Assembly: GCA_028551475.1 (NCBI GenBank)
Contig: CM052360.1
Coordinates: 23,940,682 to 24,004,681, forward strand
Length of the DNA: 64,000 nucleotides
Direction: 5' to 3'
Origin: Casuarina equisetifolia
Taxonomy: Eukaryota; Streptophyta; Magnoliopsida; Fagales; Casuarinaceae
Positions 23,839 through 37,075 of the stretch are shown here, in pieces. The first letter of the stretch is position 1, and each line of letters starts with the position of its first letter. The position numbers and the translations under genes are program-made. The notes below the pieces were generated by a model. It had not been told where the DNA came from. It made no database searches and saw only the letters and a list, made by a program, of their open reading frames with translations.

Positions 23839-24022
23839 GGCCTTACTGATAGATAAAGTTAAAAGTAGATGAAAGGTTTGGGCTTTGCTTCTTGGTATTA
23901 GGCATCTGCTTTATGTTGGTTCTTATATAAATACCCATTTCACATTGGATTATTTTACTACTAATCCAATGTTTAACCTTTTGCTTGTGGAAGGAAAACA
24001 TAAAGGAGAGAGATTTCTCTGA

Positions 24023-24187
24023 CATAATATGCTAATACTTACGCCTTTTTATTGTTTTTAACCAATCAGGCAGAAACCAAAGATTGATTAGATGGTTTAA
24101 TTGAGGGGATATTCTGGCATAATATGCTAATACTTGGACGTATCTTTATTGACTTTAACCAATCCGGCAGAAACCAAAGACTGATTC
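24023..24187. repeat. 95-bp tandem duplication upstream of UGT-D
   Basis: CATAATATGCTAATACTT recurs at 24023 and 24118, and both copies run on to AACCAATC-GGCAGAAACCAA. It lies 185-350 bp upstream of the UGT-D ATG and so doubles part of its presumed promoter. Confidence 0.75.
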
Positions 24188-24189
24188 TT

Positions 24190-26030
24190 ATTTGCCAGGT
24201 GAAAATTTAGGAGGGTTTATGGATTTTCCCAATGTCTTTTCTGAGTGTCATTCCAAAGATGGTAATTTAAGAAGCGTAAGAGACAAAGAAAAGGTGATAA
24301 GATTGCGGTAAATGACATCTGTTTGTCGGGGTCGTCTGAAACAAAACGGCTTCTTCTATCTTTGCCCTAAAAAACGTAATCATTTACGTCATAGATGGAG
24401 GATAAACCTCCAAATTCGTTAAAATACTATTTTCCCTTTGCTATAGATGAATCAAGAAAAGAAAACAGTTTGATCTCGAAATAATATTTCTCACCAACTT
24501 CCCCAACTTGCTAAGTCTTTCAAGCTTGGAAGTAATGGGAAAAAAAAAAAGAAAGAAAGAAAACCAATAGCAAAAGTATTTTTAATAACCTACCGTTTGC
24601 ATCCCAACAATGTATTTGCTATCTTTAAAATTATATATGGAGTTTGCTTGTCTTCTTTAAATAATATGGACTCAAGATCAATGTCGGTAATCCCATGGAG
24701 TGACCTGATTTAGGGATTTGATGAGTTGAGCCCCTTTCTTTTTGTGGGGATATTTGTTATCAAAATGATCTTTTTTCTTGCTTAAGTTTCCCTTATCCCC
24801 TAATCCAAAGACATGAGTTTAAGCCATAAGCAGTATCAGAAGAAAGTGCACCAAGACTCTTGGCCTTTGCGATGTACACTAGCAATCAAGAAGGAATTTG
24901 GGCACGTAAATCTAATGAAGGATCTCGGGATTCTATTGTTGATGATTTTTCAACCTTGTCTTCTTTTGTCAATAAAATGTATTAGGGTACTGTTCTTATT
25001 TGAAAAAATGATTAAAAGCTTATACTTCCTCTAGTGTCAACGGCATTAATTGGAGTGTAATAGACATTTGTTTAGAATAGTTACGATTTAATTAAAATAG
25101 TTGTAATCTAATCATATTTAAACCGAAGGCTGATGTAAGTGATAACATTAGTATTGTATATGTTAAAAGGTTTAAAGATCTAATTCAAAAATTAACTTAA
25201 GAGATAAAGAAAAATTTTCTTTATTTAAACTTTATTACGAAAAGTTATATACTTAATGTAAGACTTTCATTCTATACATATACTATTACAGTTGTGCGAC
25301 GTTAAGCTTAAGGCTACACAAGATGAAGTAGACTTAACTTAGATGCTTCAATATGTTAGAAGGCTTGAAAGGCTAAATACAAAAATTAACTTGAAAATTG
25401 ATGGAATCTATATATTATAAGTAACCTCTTTAATAACTTCTTTAGTAATGTAAAATTTATTACTCATATCTTAATAATGTAAGTCTTAAAAATTGTTTAA
25501 AATTCCTATTACACGTGCAAATAAGGAAATGGAAAATACGCTAAACCCCTTTGAGAAGCGTTCCCTTTGTGAATATCCAAAATATGAACAACATGCCTCC
25601 CAACTTAATAGAACAACAAATCGGTTCTAAAAAGAAAACTTTCAAGGATTATTTCAAGATGTTATCCAAGTCTCTAGAAAGCAATCAAATAGGGCTTAGT
25701 TGGTTTTAGTTACATGCTTTTCAAATTGATTATTCATTAAAATAAGCTATTAAATACATCAGAACTGTTGTTCTACACTACCCTAGTGCTGTGTGTTTGA
25801 CATATGACATACGACTTGGGGTCCTCATCCACGCGAATGTACTCTACCTAAATGTTGTAGCAGATGGCAGAAAACAACCTACAAAAACGCACCCTCGACG
25901 TACTTTTATTTGCCAGAAAAATAAAGGACCACATAAGAGGATGGAATGATGACGAACATCGGATAGATCAAGAAAGGAAAACGTAGTATCATTAACTTGA
26001 ATCTTAAGGGCAACGTGACTTTAATTCCTC
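24190..26030. other. Intergenic sequence
   Basis: No gene was recognised. Around 25080-25530 is a low-complexity repeat-like passage (AAAATTAACTTGA, TTTATTTAAACTTTATTACG, CTTAATGTAAGACTTTCATT) that resembles passages near 50950-51230 and 53290-53560, probably a dispersed repeat of unknown class. Confidence 0.4.
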
Positions 26031-26034
26031 GATT

Positions 26035-26196
26035 AGGGAGTTTAGATCAAAGTATTCTAATTTTTATTAATACAATTTATCATTCCATTAAAAAAAATCT
26101 GCTTAAAAAAATGAGGAAATCATCTTTAATTTGTTTTAATATTGTGAATTTTCTCAACTGAAAGGCAAGGCCTTATTTTTTTCTTATATAGTTCTT

Positions 26197-26231
<35 letters not shown>

Positions 26232-27296
26232 TTTGTCAAAAAATACAACATAAACTAAGCTAAATAGAAGACCACACTTGACCTAAACATTGCTCAATTT
26301 TAAATGATAGAAAGAGTCCACTTCCTCTAAAATAATTTTAGTAATGAAGTACTCCTAAGTATGTTGATGATGTTGAGCCAAGAGATTGACAATATCAAAT
26401 AACTATTATTTTCATTACACCTCTTGACTCAAGCATGAGGAAATTATCGGAACTTCATCCAACAATAATGATTATAAGTAATAAGATATTACACTTAAAC
26501 TTGAACTCTAATAATATATTAGAAATATATCACTTCCTGTTTTAAAATTAGTTATAAGAAATGAAGCGTTCTTAAATATAAAGAGTATATCATCACAAAA
26601 TATTGATAATAAAATATGACCATGATTTCAATGCTAAAATTAAAAAAGCCTACTAAACCATCATTACAATATGTAAGATCAAGTTGATTCTCAAATCATA
26701 CTCTTTGGTGAACAAGTGGTAAGCTACTTTTGAAGGATAAAAGAAATAACCTCATCACCTCAAAAACAAAGAGAATAGTTCAAACACCCAAATATAGAAA
26801 TAGTAATTTAGCCACTCAAAGCTAATCATTAAAGCTTAGATAGTTTAATTAGATATGTTTACAGTAATTATTCATTAAATAAGCAATTCAAACACATTAG
26901 AACTATTTTTCTACAATACCCTAATGCTCTGAATCTACATCATTTCATAGGTAAAAGCGAGTTAGGCTTCTCACCTAGCTCGCGACTACCCTACTTAATC
27001 GTGGTAATAGATAGGAGAAAAGAACCATCAATCCACACCAATTATGTACTCTTCTTTCTTACAAATGAAAAACGAAAATAAAACAGGAATACAACTCTAT
27101 TAGTTAAATAGTTTTGAAGTTCAACTGGTATCTCAAACCAAATATGGACTGAATAATAAGCAGGCACTCGTTACAAACTCCAACAACGATAGACTACTGT
27201 GCAAAATAAACACCCCCCCCCCCCCCCCACCCCCTCTCTCCCCAACAAAAAACAAAACAAAAAAAAAAAAGGAGAGGGAGAAAGAAAGAAAGCATA
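26035..27296 (-). repeat. UGT 3'-flank block (UGT-E unit)
   Basis: Closely parallel to 16170-17179, including the LINE tail remnant at about 26045-26095, so units B and E share an ancestor that already carried that insertion. It contains an (AT)n microsatellite (about 26199-26227) and a C-run of 17 bases (about 27211-27227). Confidence 0.75.
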
Positions 27297-27918
27297 TTTC
27301 CTTGCATACCTTCGGCCGCGTGACCTCAATTCTTCAATCAAAATATTCAAATTGTAAAATTGCTCCGCAAACACTGGCCAGGTAACCAAAGGAACCCCAG
27401 CAAAGACTCCTTCCAAAGTTTAATTCCATCCACAGTGAGTCACAAATCCTCCAACAGCATCATTATCAAGAATCAAAACTTTGGGTGCCCAACCTCTTAC
27501 GATTAAACCCTTCCCCTCCATTCTCTTCTCAAACCCTTTAGGTAACCAATTTTCCTCTTCTCTTCGTTTTTTTCTTTTCTCACAAACCAAATGAATTGCT
27601 GGCCAAAAGTCTCAAGGCCCATTGCAATTTCCATTAGTTGACAATCAGTAAAGTTAGTCGTACTTCCAAAGCATAAAAAATAAAAATAAAAACTGAATTG
27701 GTTTTCTTCGTATTAAGCCACTTTAAGCATTCATGTGCTTCAACGGAGATTTCTTTACCCCTTCGAGCTTTAACTTTAGCGTCCTTGGTGCAAAGCCTTT
27801 CTATAATAATCTGCATCAACCGGCTCAAGCTCATAGAAGCTATTTATAACAATCCCATAATTGTGCAATTCTGACTCTCTAACTTCTCTAAATAATTTGG
27901 AGATTTTAGTTTCAACCT
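27297..27918 (-). pseudogene. UGT-E: UGT73 remnant cut by a Copia LTR
   Basis: Only the 3' half of a UGT-A/B-like gene remains. Reading from the right, it begins near KVETKISKLFREVRESEL. It has lost the segment before LCTKDAKVKARRGKE and has frame breaks around the region encoding [10 protein letters not shown]. It retains a PSPG box with a stop inside HCGWN-TLEG (TAA near 27422). It then jumps by internal deletion from FAEQFYN directly to [12 protein letters not shown]. The normal stop is also altered. At 27918 the coding sequence is interrupted by the Copia LTR; its 5' half is not found in the window. Confidence 0.88.
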
Positions 27919-28283
27919 TGTTAGCAGGTAACTATATCACATCAACACCCCACATGTCAATCATGTTAACATGAACTGTCACGTTAGTCCTAACCATCAT
28001 GGAATAAATTGCAAGAATCTATTTGTGCTACCATCAAAAAATTCTCTAGATTGGATTTAATTTCATACAAATTGGACTTGATTTGGTTTTGTACATATTA
28101 GACATGGTTTGGTTATGTAGATTGGATTCAATTGTAATTCTTGTAAATTTTGTCTATATATAAATGTACAAATTTATCTTTATAATCATCAAGAAATTGA
28201 ATCAAGAGTTGCATATAAAATTAGTTCCTTTCTTTTCTCTTCACTCAACCCAATTCCAGCCATTGATCCTTTCTGTTCTTTCA
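27919..28283 (+). repeat. 5' LTR of the Copia element
   Basis: It begins TGTTAGCAGG exactly where UGT-E coding homology ends, and finishes in CA directly before a tRNA-iMet-type primer-binding site. At 365 bp it has ordinary Copia LTR length. No partner LTR was seen in the window. Confidence 0.7.
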
Positions 28284-28297
28284 TGGTATGAAGAGCC
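28284..28297 (+). other. Copia primer-binding site
   Basis: TGGTATGAAGAGCC is one or two changes from TGGTATCAGAGCC, the complement of the initiator-Met tRNA 3' end used by plant Copia elements. It starts immediately after the LTR. Confidence 0.7.
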
Positions 28298-30700
28298 ATT
28301 GGCTAATGCCCCATTGCCAGATCCCAAAGTCCTCTTCCCCACTACCTGTGGTCTTTCAACCCAACTCTCAAAACCCACCCACCATTACCTAAACTACGCA
28401 TGTTGCTTCAATCTCTACCACCCCAACCACCATTCCCTCCCAATCCTTCTAAGATCATCTTAATGGTAGTAATTACTTTGTCTAGCAAACCTAACTGTTC
28501 TCATTCTTTATCTCCCACCAACTCTTCTCCATCCTCAAAGAAACCAAGTCTACCCTTCCCTTAACCCTTCATGATGTCAATGGGTCTAAACACCCAAACT
28601 TGGCTTACATAGCCTAGTTAATCCATGACCAAACTATGCTAAGGTGGATCTTCACCATCTCTACCAACACAATGGTCACCCAGTTATCTAACTTGCACTT
28701 ATCAGCCCTAACATGGGCTCACTTGAAGTAGATGTATGCCATACAATCCTCCACATGCGCCTCTTCTTTGTGCCTCTAACTTTATACAATCTCTTAGGGC
28801 TCCTGCTTCAACATAGAATTCTTCAATGAGGCAAAACATGTTCTAGACTAGCTAGCCACCATCAGAGTTAAGATTGACAATGATGAATATGCCACGCACC
28901 TATTTCACAATCCTCATTGAGATTAACAATGATGAATATACCACCATCAGAGTGTACAGTATAACCCTACCTCACTCCAACTTGCACCTTAACCTAACCT
29001 AACCACACTTGCTCCCTACTTGACCCAGTCCAACATGATGTGCCACACCATGCAATAGCCTAGCATGCACCCACCCGTATGTGGTGGCCTCTTACCCACA
29101 CTGCCCACCCAACAAGGGGCCTAGCACCATTCTCAACAGGTTGTCACTGTAAGGAGCCTTTTTGCCATTTATGTCGTCACATAGGCTATCCTATTGCCAA
29201 CTATTGGGAGTGGTTCAACCCAACTTTAACCCATCTTCCAATTCCCAAGCCGAAGCCCACAACTCCCCTTAAGCCTACTATACTACCCTATAGCTTCCCC
29301 CACCCACCCATATCCTTAAGCTTTCCATGCTTCCCTCCCACCACTAATCTCTCACTAAAAGCCTCTAAATCCCCCCCTTCTACCTTGGATATTGCCTTTT
29401 GGTACCCAAAATCTAGTGTCCCCCATCATGTAACCAACTCCACCATTGCTCACTTAGCACATCTCCCTATGTTGGCCCTTAGCAGCTCATTATAGGTGAT
29501 GACATTTTTTTTCCTATCACTCACACAAGTACTCTTTGCATCTTATCTTTTTAGTTGTCTAATATGCTCGTCATTCCATCTATCACTAAAAGCCTTTTGT
29601 CTATCTATAAATTTATGTCAAAAAATAACTATTATTTCCTTCTTTCATCTACTCATTTTTGGGCTATCTTGTACTACATGAGCCAGGTCATCCTCCACAA
29701 GATCCTTAATCATGGTCTCTACCATGTAGCATCTTATGGCATCTCTTCCTATCCTAATGCCTTTCTTGCTTTTAGTGTCAGTCCCCTCCTTTTATGACAT
29801 CATCATCTTGGTCATCCCTTATCTAAAGTCTTTGTTTAACTTTTGAAGTCTACTTAAATAAAGTACTTATCCATGTCCTTTCCCTCTTATATGGTGTGTG
29901 CTCTTAGTAAGACTCATTATTATTCCTATATGCCACCTAGTCTAAGTCTAGGCCGTCCACTCCTTTTCAACTCATTCATTTTGACGTATACGACCTTGCT
30001 CTAAATGAGTCAATTAATGAAAATTATTTTTATGTATTTCATTGATGATTTTTTCCATTTCTCTTCACTTTACACTTTTCACCCCCATTCTTAACTATTC
30101 AACATCTTCAAGATTTTTCATAAATTTGTCAAGAATCAACTTAATTGCATATTGTAAGTGATCCAATGTGGTGGTGCTTCGAAGTTCCTTTCCTTTACCT
30201 TCCAGACTTATCTTTAGCAACATGGCATTCACCAATGACTCTCATACACTTATTCTCCCTTTCAAAATGACATTGTCAAATACAAGCATTATCACATTGT
30301 TGAGACCAACCTTACTCTTCTCACTCAAGCAATTATTCCAAAATGCTTTTGGGATTTTTCCTTTTAGACAATTGTGTTCTTCATTAACCGACTCCCCACT
30401 CTAGTGCTTAGGCATCTCTTTCCTTCGCATGTGTTACTTCATCACCCCCTAAACATTACCTTTTATGAGAATCTGAATGTGTAGTTTATCCGTACCTTCA
30501 ACCATATGCCCCATACAAGATCACACATTGCTCTCTTGCATGTGTCTTCTTTAGCTACCCTTTGGGTTATTATGGCTACAATTGATACTGCCTTTAAATT
30601 CAGTGTATTTTCATCGCTACTAATGTTGTTTTTCATAAGAACAACTTTTCTTACCATGCCTCACCCCCCCCCCCTCCCCTTTCAATCCCCCTAAGTACCC

Positions 30701-32800
30701 ATCCCAAGTTATTTTTTCACATCTGCAAAATATGGATAGATATTTTTTCACTTCTGAGGAATATCTTGGTGTTGATACTAAGTCATGTAATACTAGGTTG
30801 GAAGAGTGCCTAGTGAAGTCTTGTAAATGGTTGTTATACAAATTTCCGCCTGGCTATACCTTTTTCCTTTCCCCTTTCCACAGTTCCTAGTGCAAATACA
30901 GAAAAGTACCCACGAAATGTTTAGAGCTTCTGTTTTGGATTTTTTTTTTTTTTTTTAGGGGGTGGTGGGGGGGGTAATATTTAAACTTGTTGCTATAAAT
31001 ATTGAACTCTGATTAGTGCTAGCTACAAATCTCTGTTGAATTGGTTTATCACTTTATATATCTCCTAATTGCAACATTTCTATTTTGGCTATGAAATGTA
31101 CTGCAAATTCTCCAGATAGATTTATCAAGTTTTCTCTCTCTGCCTCCCCCTCTAAAGGAATGATTAGATGATTGCTGAGCATCTTTATAGGTAACTTTTG
31201 AGTTCCAGTAATCTGGGCTACCTACAGGCGAGCTACTGGAGAGGAGGTGCATTAGACCATTTTCATTTTATTTTCTTTCTCATTCATATCCAGATGAGCA
31301 AGCAACAGTACATATATCGGTAGCTAAATATCCTTGGCTATGTTATTTAAACGTTACCCAATCTACTAATATTTTTCGAAAGCAATACGTCATGGTAGAG
31401 CTCTGTGCGAGTATCAATGAGTGGTTCATCATTGAAGTCAGACTCTGTGCTGGTATATATTAAACATTTCTTCACAACACATAAATGCCTGTGCTAAAGA
31501 AATTAATTGTTGTCCAGCTCTAAGTCGTCCATTTCTCTTTCCTAATGCTACATAACTGAGCTCTGCAGAAAAGATTGCACAAAAAGGCTTCTTCTTTTTT
31601 TTCTCCAAATCAGAGCCCAAATATGGCGTTAGTGCTAAAGAAAGAAGTTAGCTTTTATTCCCTAACGCTCAAGCATGTTTACATTTATTATTCAATTTTT
31701 TTTTACATTATAAGTGGAATATCCATTACTCTACTCTTTCTAATTTTCTCTTTTCACTTTTTTTTTTCCTTTTACTCTGTAAAAAGAGATACCACGATTA
31801 AATGACCCATCTATAGTTTGTTTGAAACTACAACCATTATCTAGGGCTCTAATGCACTCAACTGCACTTTAATAGCTAGGGCTTGTCTTGTTCTTTGAGA
31901 TAGAACCCAGCTTCAATATTTTTTTTTTTAATAATGAGTGTTTGTTTGAGAAGCTTAGCCAAAGGTTAAGTGTAATTTACCTCACCTTGGTGAGCTTGAT
32001 TAAGCTGGATTGAGAAATGGTAATGTAATTCTTCTTAGCAAGCTAGCAGGTCAAGTGTAATTTACATCCCTTTATTGAGCTTGATTGAGCTGGGTTTCGA
32101 AATAAAAATGTAATTCTTCTTAGCAAGCTAGTTATTTATGTTTTTGCTATAAACCTTTCCCATTGTAGTATGTAATATTTTATTCAACTTGATTAATCAT
32201 GTTCTTTCCATGAACTTGCAAAAGCATCTAATTTGGTTGTTGAGCCTCTACTCGCCTTTATATATATATATAGGATAAGTGAATGAGTATCACATGTACA
32301 AAGCATAACTTGAGCTGGAAATTATCTGATTATCAAAAGGAAAAAATCAACACAGATTTGAGCATTGTGAATAATTCAATAGCTAAGTTAATGAGCTTTA
32401 TTCGAGTTTATTTGGTTGCTTGAACGCTATTATTTGATCATGCTAGTCTTGAACAGCTGAGATTCAGCTCATTTGCCATCTATTATGGCGTTAAGGCCGT
32501 CATCATGGCATGCCAATAGTTGGTTTCTAGTCAATCTTCATAGGAATTCCCTGATTGATGTCCGAAATGAACCTTAACAGCCAACTATTGGCCCTCGTCA
32601 TAACACAGAAAAGTGAACCCATTAGCATTTTACTTCCCTTTTTTTCTTCTTTGATTCCTGTTCTTGTTTTCCAATAGTCTTGTCTAGAGTATAAGATTAG
32701 TTTATTCTTAATCATAAGATTACAGTTGGTGCTTACGTACAACATCAAAGCCCAATCCAACAAAAAGGGGGTTATCTCAGTTTTAGAATAGAAGGTGGGT
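30701..32800. other. Intergenic sequence with small repeats
   Basis: No gene was recognised. A G/T-rich stretch (30942-30976) and an imperfect 85-bp tandem duplication (31968-32052 and 32053-32132, shared AAGTGTAATTTAC and AATTCTTCTTAGCAAGCTAG) are present. 30720-30845 shares phrases with 42460-42600 (GTTGATACTAAGTC, TATACAAATTT), hinting at a further dispersed repeat. Confidence 0.45.
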
Positions 32801-34957
32801 CGAAACACACTTATTTTTATATCTTTCACGACTAATTTAATAGTTATTCTATTGTCTTGCAAGTCTATTTTCAGATTAGTAGTACTTGGTGTCTTTGTGC
32901 CATTTGTATCGTTGTCGTTTATACCTGTTAGGGTCTTGTTTTAGCATGAAAGTGTAAATAGTGTTTTTCTACAAGCACTTCACAGCTACAAAGGATAATA
33001 TCCCATCTTATCTGAATATGAAATTTACTCTGAACTGTATTTGTTTGGAACAAATATAATTTTGGGTTCAAGTTCTATTGAAACCTTCAGAAACCCCAAG
33101 GTCTCTTGTACAAAACCATGTATAAGCACATTCACATGAAAGGAATAGGAAATCCATTATAACATAAAAATCAATTAGCTTCCTAAATTCCTTATTAGAT
33201 ATGCCTAAGTTTCCTCTACATCTTTTCATTAGACCTTGTTATGTGCTGGAGATATTAACTAATGTTCTTGAATTTGTATAGGTATATACTTGTAAGTTCG
33301 TTATAACAAAAACATATCTGTGCCGAATGCATGCGCAGCTCAATGGGTGGAGTACTCATGTCTTAGGATGGCTAGTGCGGAAAATGAATGTTAATTCTTA
33401 GTGTAGCCTTTGTTGTCGAGTATAATGGAAATTTTAGTATTTTCTTGTATAATCTTATTTCTCGTATACAAAAAGTTTTTACTACAAGTCTTTCCAGTCC
33501 TCTCATCAGTTTCCATGTATTTACTTTTGAGTATAAAGTAATACTTCTATTTGGGATTCCTTTTTTTCTTTTTTCTCTCTTTTCCTGGCAGTTAATGTTG
33601 TATTATTTTATTTAATATAGTAGGTTTAAATGATGAAGTTGCTGGACAGTGGTTTACTGGTAATGCAAGTGTGATTTCTATGGATATGCAGTCTGGACTA
33701 GCCAAAGCTATGGAGGAAGGTTCAAGCCAAGGTAATGGAATAAATTCCTTAGACTCTGTTGCAATTAGTTGTCCCATCAAATCTAGTATGAGATGTCTTC
33801 TCTTTATGCCTCTAAATTCCTCCAAACAATGATGGCAGACATTTGGCCGTGTGTGTGTAAGGATGCTGGGTTGTATGTCTACTGTACATTTATTCCAGGA
33901 ATTTAACGTACCCTTCTCTAGTATTAAAATTTAGGGGTGTTTCCTTGCTTGCCATCTTCTCAGTAGTGCTGGCTTTGTTTGATATGGCATTGCATTAAGT
34001 GAATCTCGAAGCATTTAGTTTTGGAATACGCCAAAATCTTGTAAATTTTGGTTCTCTTAGGTGTAACTTGATGATTTGCTTTGGACCACTTCAGTATTTG
34101 TTTGTTAATCTGTGAGAATCCCTTCAAGAAGTCCATAACTTTCTCGAAATGGCGTGTCTCACACTTTCTACTGGAGTGAAGTTGCCAAGGGTAATTGGGC
34201 ATATTTAGTTTGTGAATGTATCATTTTGCTATCCTTCAAGGTTCATGGTATGTGTTTTTCAGGTTAAGTTGATTTTAATTCATCTTCTTGTATGTATTAG
34301 AAATGTTTTCTTTTGTTATATGTTACATAAACCTGAAACAGGAAAAAGTGAAAGACTTTGTGTATTCTTTGCAACCATAAGGGATTCAATAGTTAGGAAT
34401 ACTAGAACAAGTGCCCATTCTAGAAGACATAAACATCTCTGTTCAAGCCAATGAAGTTGTTACAACTGTAAGAAGCTTCTTCGTATATGTAATACCATAT
34501 CTCATGCAGCTGGTGCAAAGATTTAATGGTTGTTTATGTTTCAAAATTTTGTTAGGTTGGGCCAAGTGGCAGTGAAAAAAACACAGCAATTAATCTTCTG
34601 CTTTGTCTTTATTAGCCTAGTAATGGTCGGGTAAGCCCAATGTGCTTTGGCAAATAACTTTAGGGCATATCCAGAACAAATGGACAATTTAAGAATTCAT
34701 AACCTAATATAGTTAGTCATTAATTCTTCACCCAAAATCAGTAGTATGACTTTGAAAGCATTTTGGACTACCCAAAAATATTACCCGTTCTTCTACTTCT
34801 TGATTGCCTTTTGGAATGGTAATAGTAATGCAGTGTGATAGGGATAGGCCTGCATAAAAATGCCTTCAGATTTGAAACTAGATGCTAAAATGTGATAGAT
34901 TTGTCTATAACTTAGATCTGGTGGTCCTAAAAATGTGAAACACACTTCTATAAAATG
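32801..34957. repeat. 2.16-kb direct duplication, copy 1
   Basis: It aligns with 34958-37075 at a constant offset of about 2156 bp. Examples are CTTTCACGACTAATTTAATA at 32822 and 34979, and GTATAATGGAAATTTTAGTA at 33420 and 35576. The segment 33830-34260 differs from its counterpart. Both copies contain an exon-like stretch on the plus strand (about 33628-33730) encoding GLNDEVAGQWFTGNASV and MDMQSG-AKAMEEGSSQ, followed by GGTAAT, a possible splice donor. I do not recognise this protein. Confidence 0.85.
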
Positions 34958-37075
34958 TGGAACACACTTCTTTCTAAATCTTTCACGACTAATTTAATAG
35001 TTATTCTATCGTCTCACAAGTCTGTTTTCAGGTTAGTAATACTTGATGTCTTTGTGGCATCTGTATCTTTGTCATTTATAGTTTTAAGGGTCTTGTTTTA
35101 TCATGAAAGTGTTAATAGCGTTTTTCTACAAGCACTTCGCAGCTACAAATGCTAATATCTTATTTTATCTTTATATGAAATTTGCCTGAACTGTATTTGT
35201 TTGGAACAAATATAATTTTGGGTTCATGTTCTATGGAAACCTTCAGAAACCCCAAGGTCTCTTGTACAAAACCATGTATAAGCACATTCACATAAAAGGA
35301 ATAGGAAATCCATTATAACATAAACATGAATTAGCTTCCTAAATTCCTTATTAAATATGCCTGAGTTTCCTCTACATCTTTTCATTAGACCTTGTTATGT
35401 GCTGGAGATATTACCTAATGTTCTTGAATTTATATAGGTATATACTTGTAGGTTCGTTGTAACGAAAACATATCTGTGCCAAATGCAGGCGCAGCTCAAT
35501 GGGTGGAGTACTCATGTCTTAGGGTGGCTAGTGCAAAAAATGAATGCCGATTCTTAGTGTAGCCTTTGTTGTCGAGTATAATGGAAATTTTAGTATTTTC
35601 TTGTATAATCTTATTTCTCGTATACAAAAAAAATTTACTACAAGTCTTTCCAATTTTCTTGTCAGTTTCCATGGATTTACTTTTGAGTATAAAGTAATAC
35701 TTCTATTTGGGATTTCTTTTTTTCTTTTTCCTCTCATTTCCTGGCAGTTAACGTTGTATTATTTTATTTAATATGGTAGGTTTAAATGATGAAGTTTTTG
35801 GCCAGTGGTTTACTTGTAATGCAAGTGTGATTTCCATGGATATGCAGTCTGGAATAGCCAAAGCTATGGAGGAAGGTTCAAGCCAAGGTAATGGAATAAA
35901 TTCCTTAGGCTCTATTGCAATTAGTTGTCCCAACAAATCTAGTATGAGATGCCTCCTCTTTATGCTTGTAAATTCCTCCAAACATGATGGTAGCCTCTTT
36001 TACAACAAGAAGTTGTTATCTTTTTTTATTTTATTTTTTAAAAAAAAATCGTTTTCATATTACAACATGCACCAAACTCATACACACAAGGTATTGAACC
36101 CTATATCTTATAGTTAGAATCTTTACTAGCTCACCATTAAGCTAGTTGGCTAAGTAATGGGAACTTGTTACCTATGAACAGTTATAGTGCTATGCACATT
36201 ATTATTTCTATCGGTTCTCCGAAAAAACTCTTATAAATGTTCCTTTCCCCACAAAAGGATATAACTTCTTCGTGAATTTCAAGTTTGTTTAACTAGGAAT
36301 TGTGGATAACTACTCATGTGCTTTGATATGGGAATAGGGTATATGGGTTTCTTAGTAGATCCTAATGATGAACACATGAATATATACATATGCAAACATT
36401 GTCTGGGATGATGTATTTTAATTCATGTTCTTGTATGTATTACAAATGCTTTCTTTTGTGATTTGTCACATAAACTTGAAATAGGAAAAAGTGAAAGACT
36501 TTTGTATTCTTTGCAACCGCAAGGGATTCACTAGTTAAGAATATTGGAACAAGTGCCCATTCTAGAAGACATAAACATCTCTGTTCAAGCAAATGAAGTT
36601 GTTGCAATTGTAAGAAGCTTCTTCGTATATGTAATACCACATTTCATGATGCTGGTGCAAGGATTTAATGGTTGTTTATGTTTCAAAATTTTCTTACGTT
36701 AGGCCAAGTGGCAATGAAAAAAGCACAATTATTAATCTTTTGCTTTGTCTTTATGAGCCTAGTAATGGTTGGGTAAGCCCAATGTACTTTTGCAAATAAC
36801 TTTAGGGCATATCCGGAACAAATGGAAAATTTTAGAATACATAACCTAATTTAGTTAGTCATTAATCCTTCACCCAAAATCAGTAGTATGACTTTGAAAG
36901 CATTTTGGACTACCCAAAAATATTACCCGTTCTTCTACTTCTTGATTGCCTTTTGGAATGGTAATAGTAATGCAGTGTGATAGGAATAGGCCTGCATAAA
37001 AATGCCTTCAGATTTGAAACTAGATGCTAAAATGTGATGGATTTGTCTATAACTTAGATCTGGTGGTCCTATCCT
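34958..37075. repeat. 2.16-kb direct duplication, copy 2
   Basis: Second copy of 32801-34957. The exon-like stretch is at about 35784-35887 (GLNDEVFGQWFTCNASV, then MEEGSSQ and GGTAAT). 35985-36410 replaces the matching part of copy 1 with unrelated sequence. It ends after GATCTGGTGGTCCTA, shared with copy 1 at about 34930. Confidence 0.85.

Larger units (their letters stand above)
27919..30700 (+). mobile_element. Decayed Ty1-Copia retrotransposon, 5' part
   Basis: After a 5' LTR and primer-binding site, decayed but recognisable Copia domains follow in order on the plus strand. They are a gag region (LAYIAWLIHDQT, LRWIFT, about 28590-28680), a degenerate zinc knuckle (CHLCRHIGY, about 29158), a protease-like WYPKSSVPHHVTN (about 29400), a GAG-pre-integrase region (PSITKSLLSIYKFMSKNNYY, about 29570) and an integrase core (IDDFFHFSSLYTFHP, INRLPT, HHPLNITF, to about 30690). 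No reverse transcriptase, RNase H or 3' LTR was found, so the element is truncated as well as full of stops. Confidence 0.8.

Noticed and set aside
24813-25034. 73-codon plus-strand frame
   Set aside because: No family resemblance and no supporting splice or start context in AT-rich intergenic DNA.
27211-27227. C-run as a regulatory element
   Set aside because: A simple homopolymer in the 3' flank of a pseudogene, not shared with the other units.
28284-37075. 3' LTR and reverse transcriptase of the Copia element
   Set aside because: I looked for a second copy of the LTR ends and for RT motifs downstream of the integrase and found none, so the element is called truncated.
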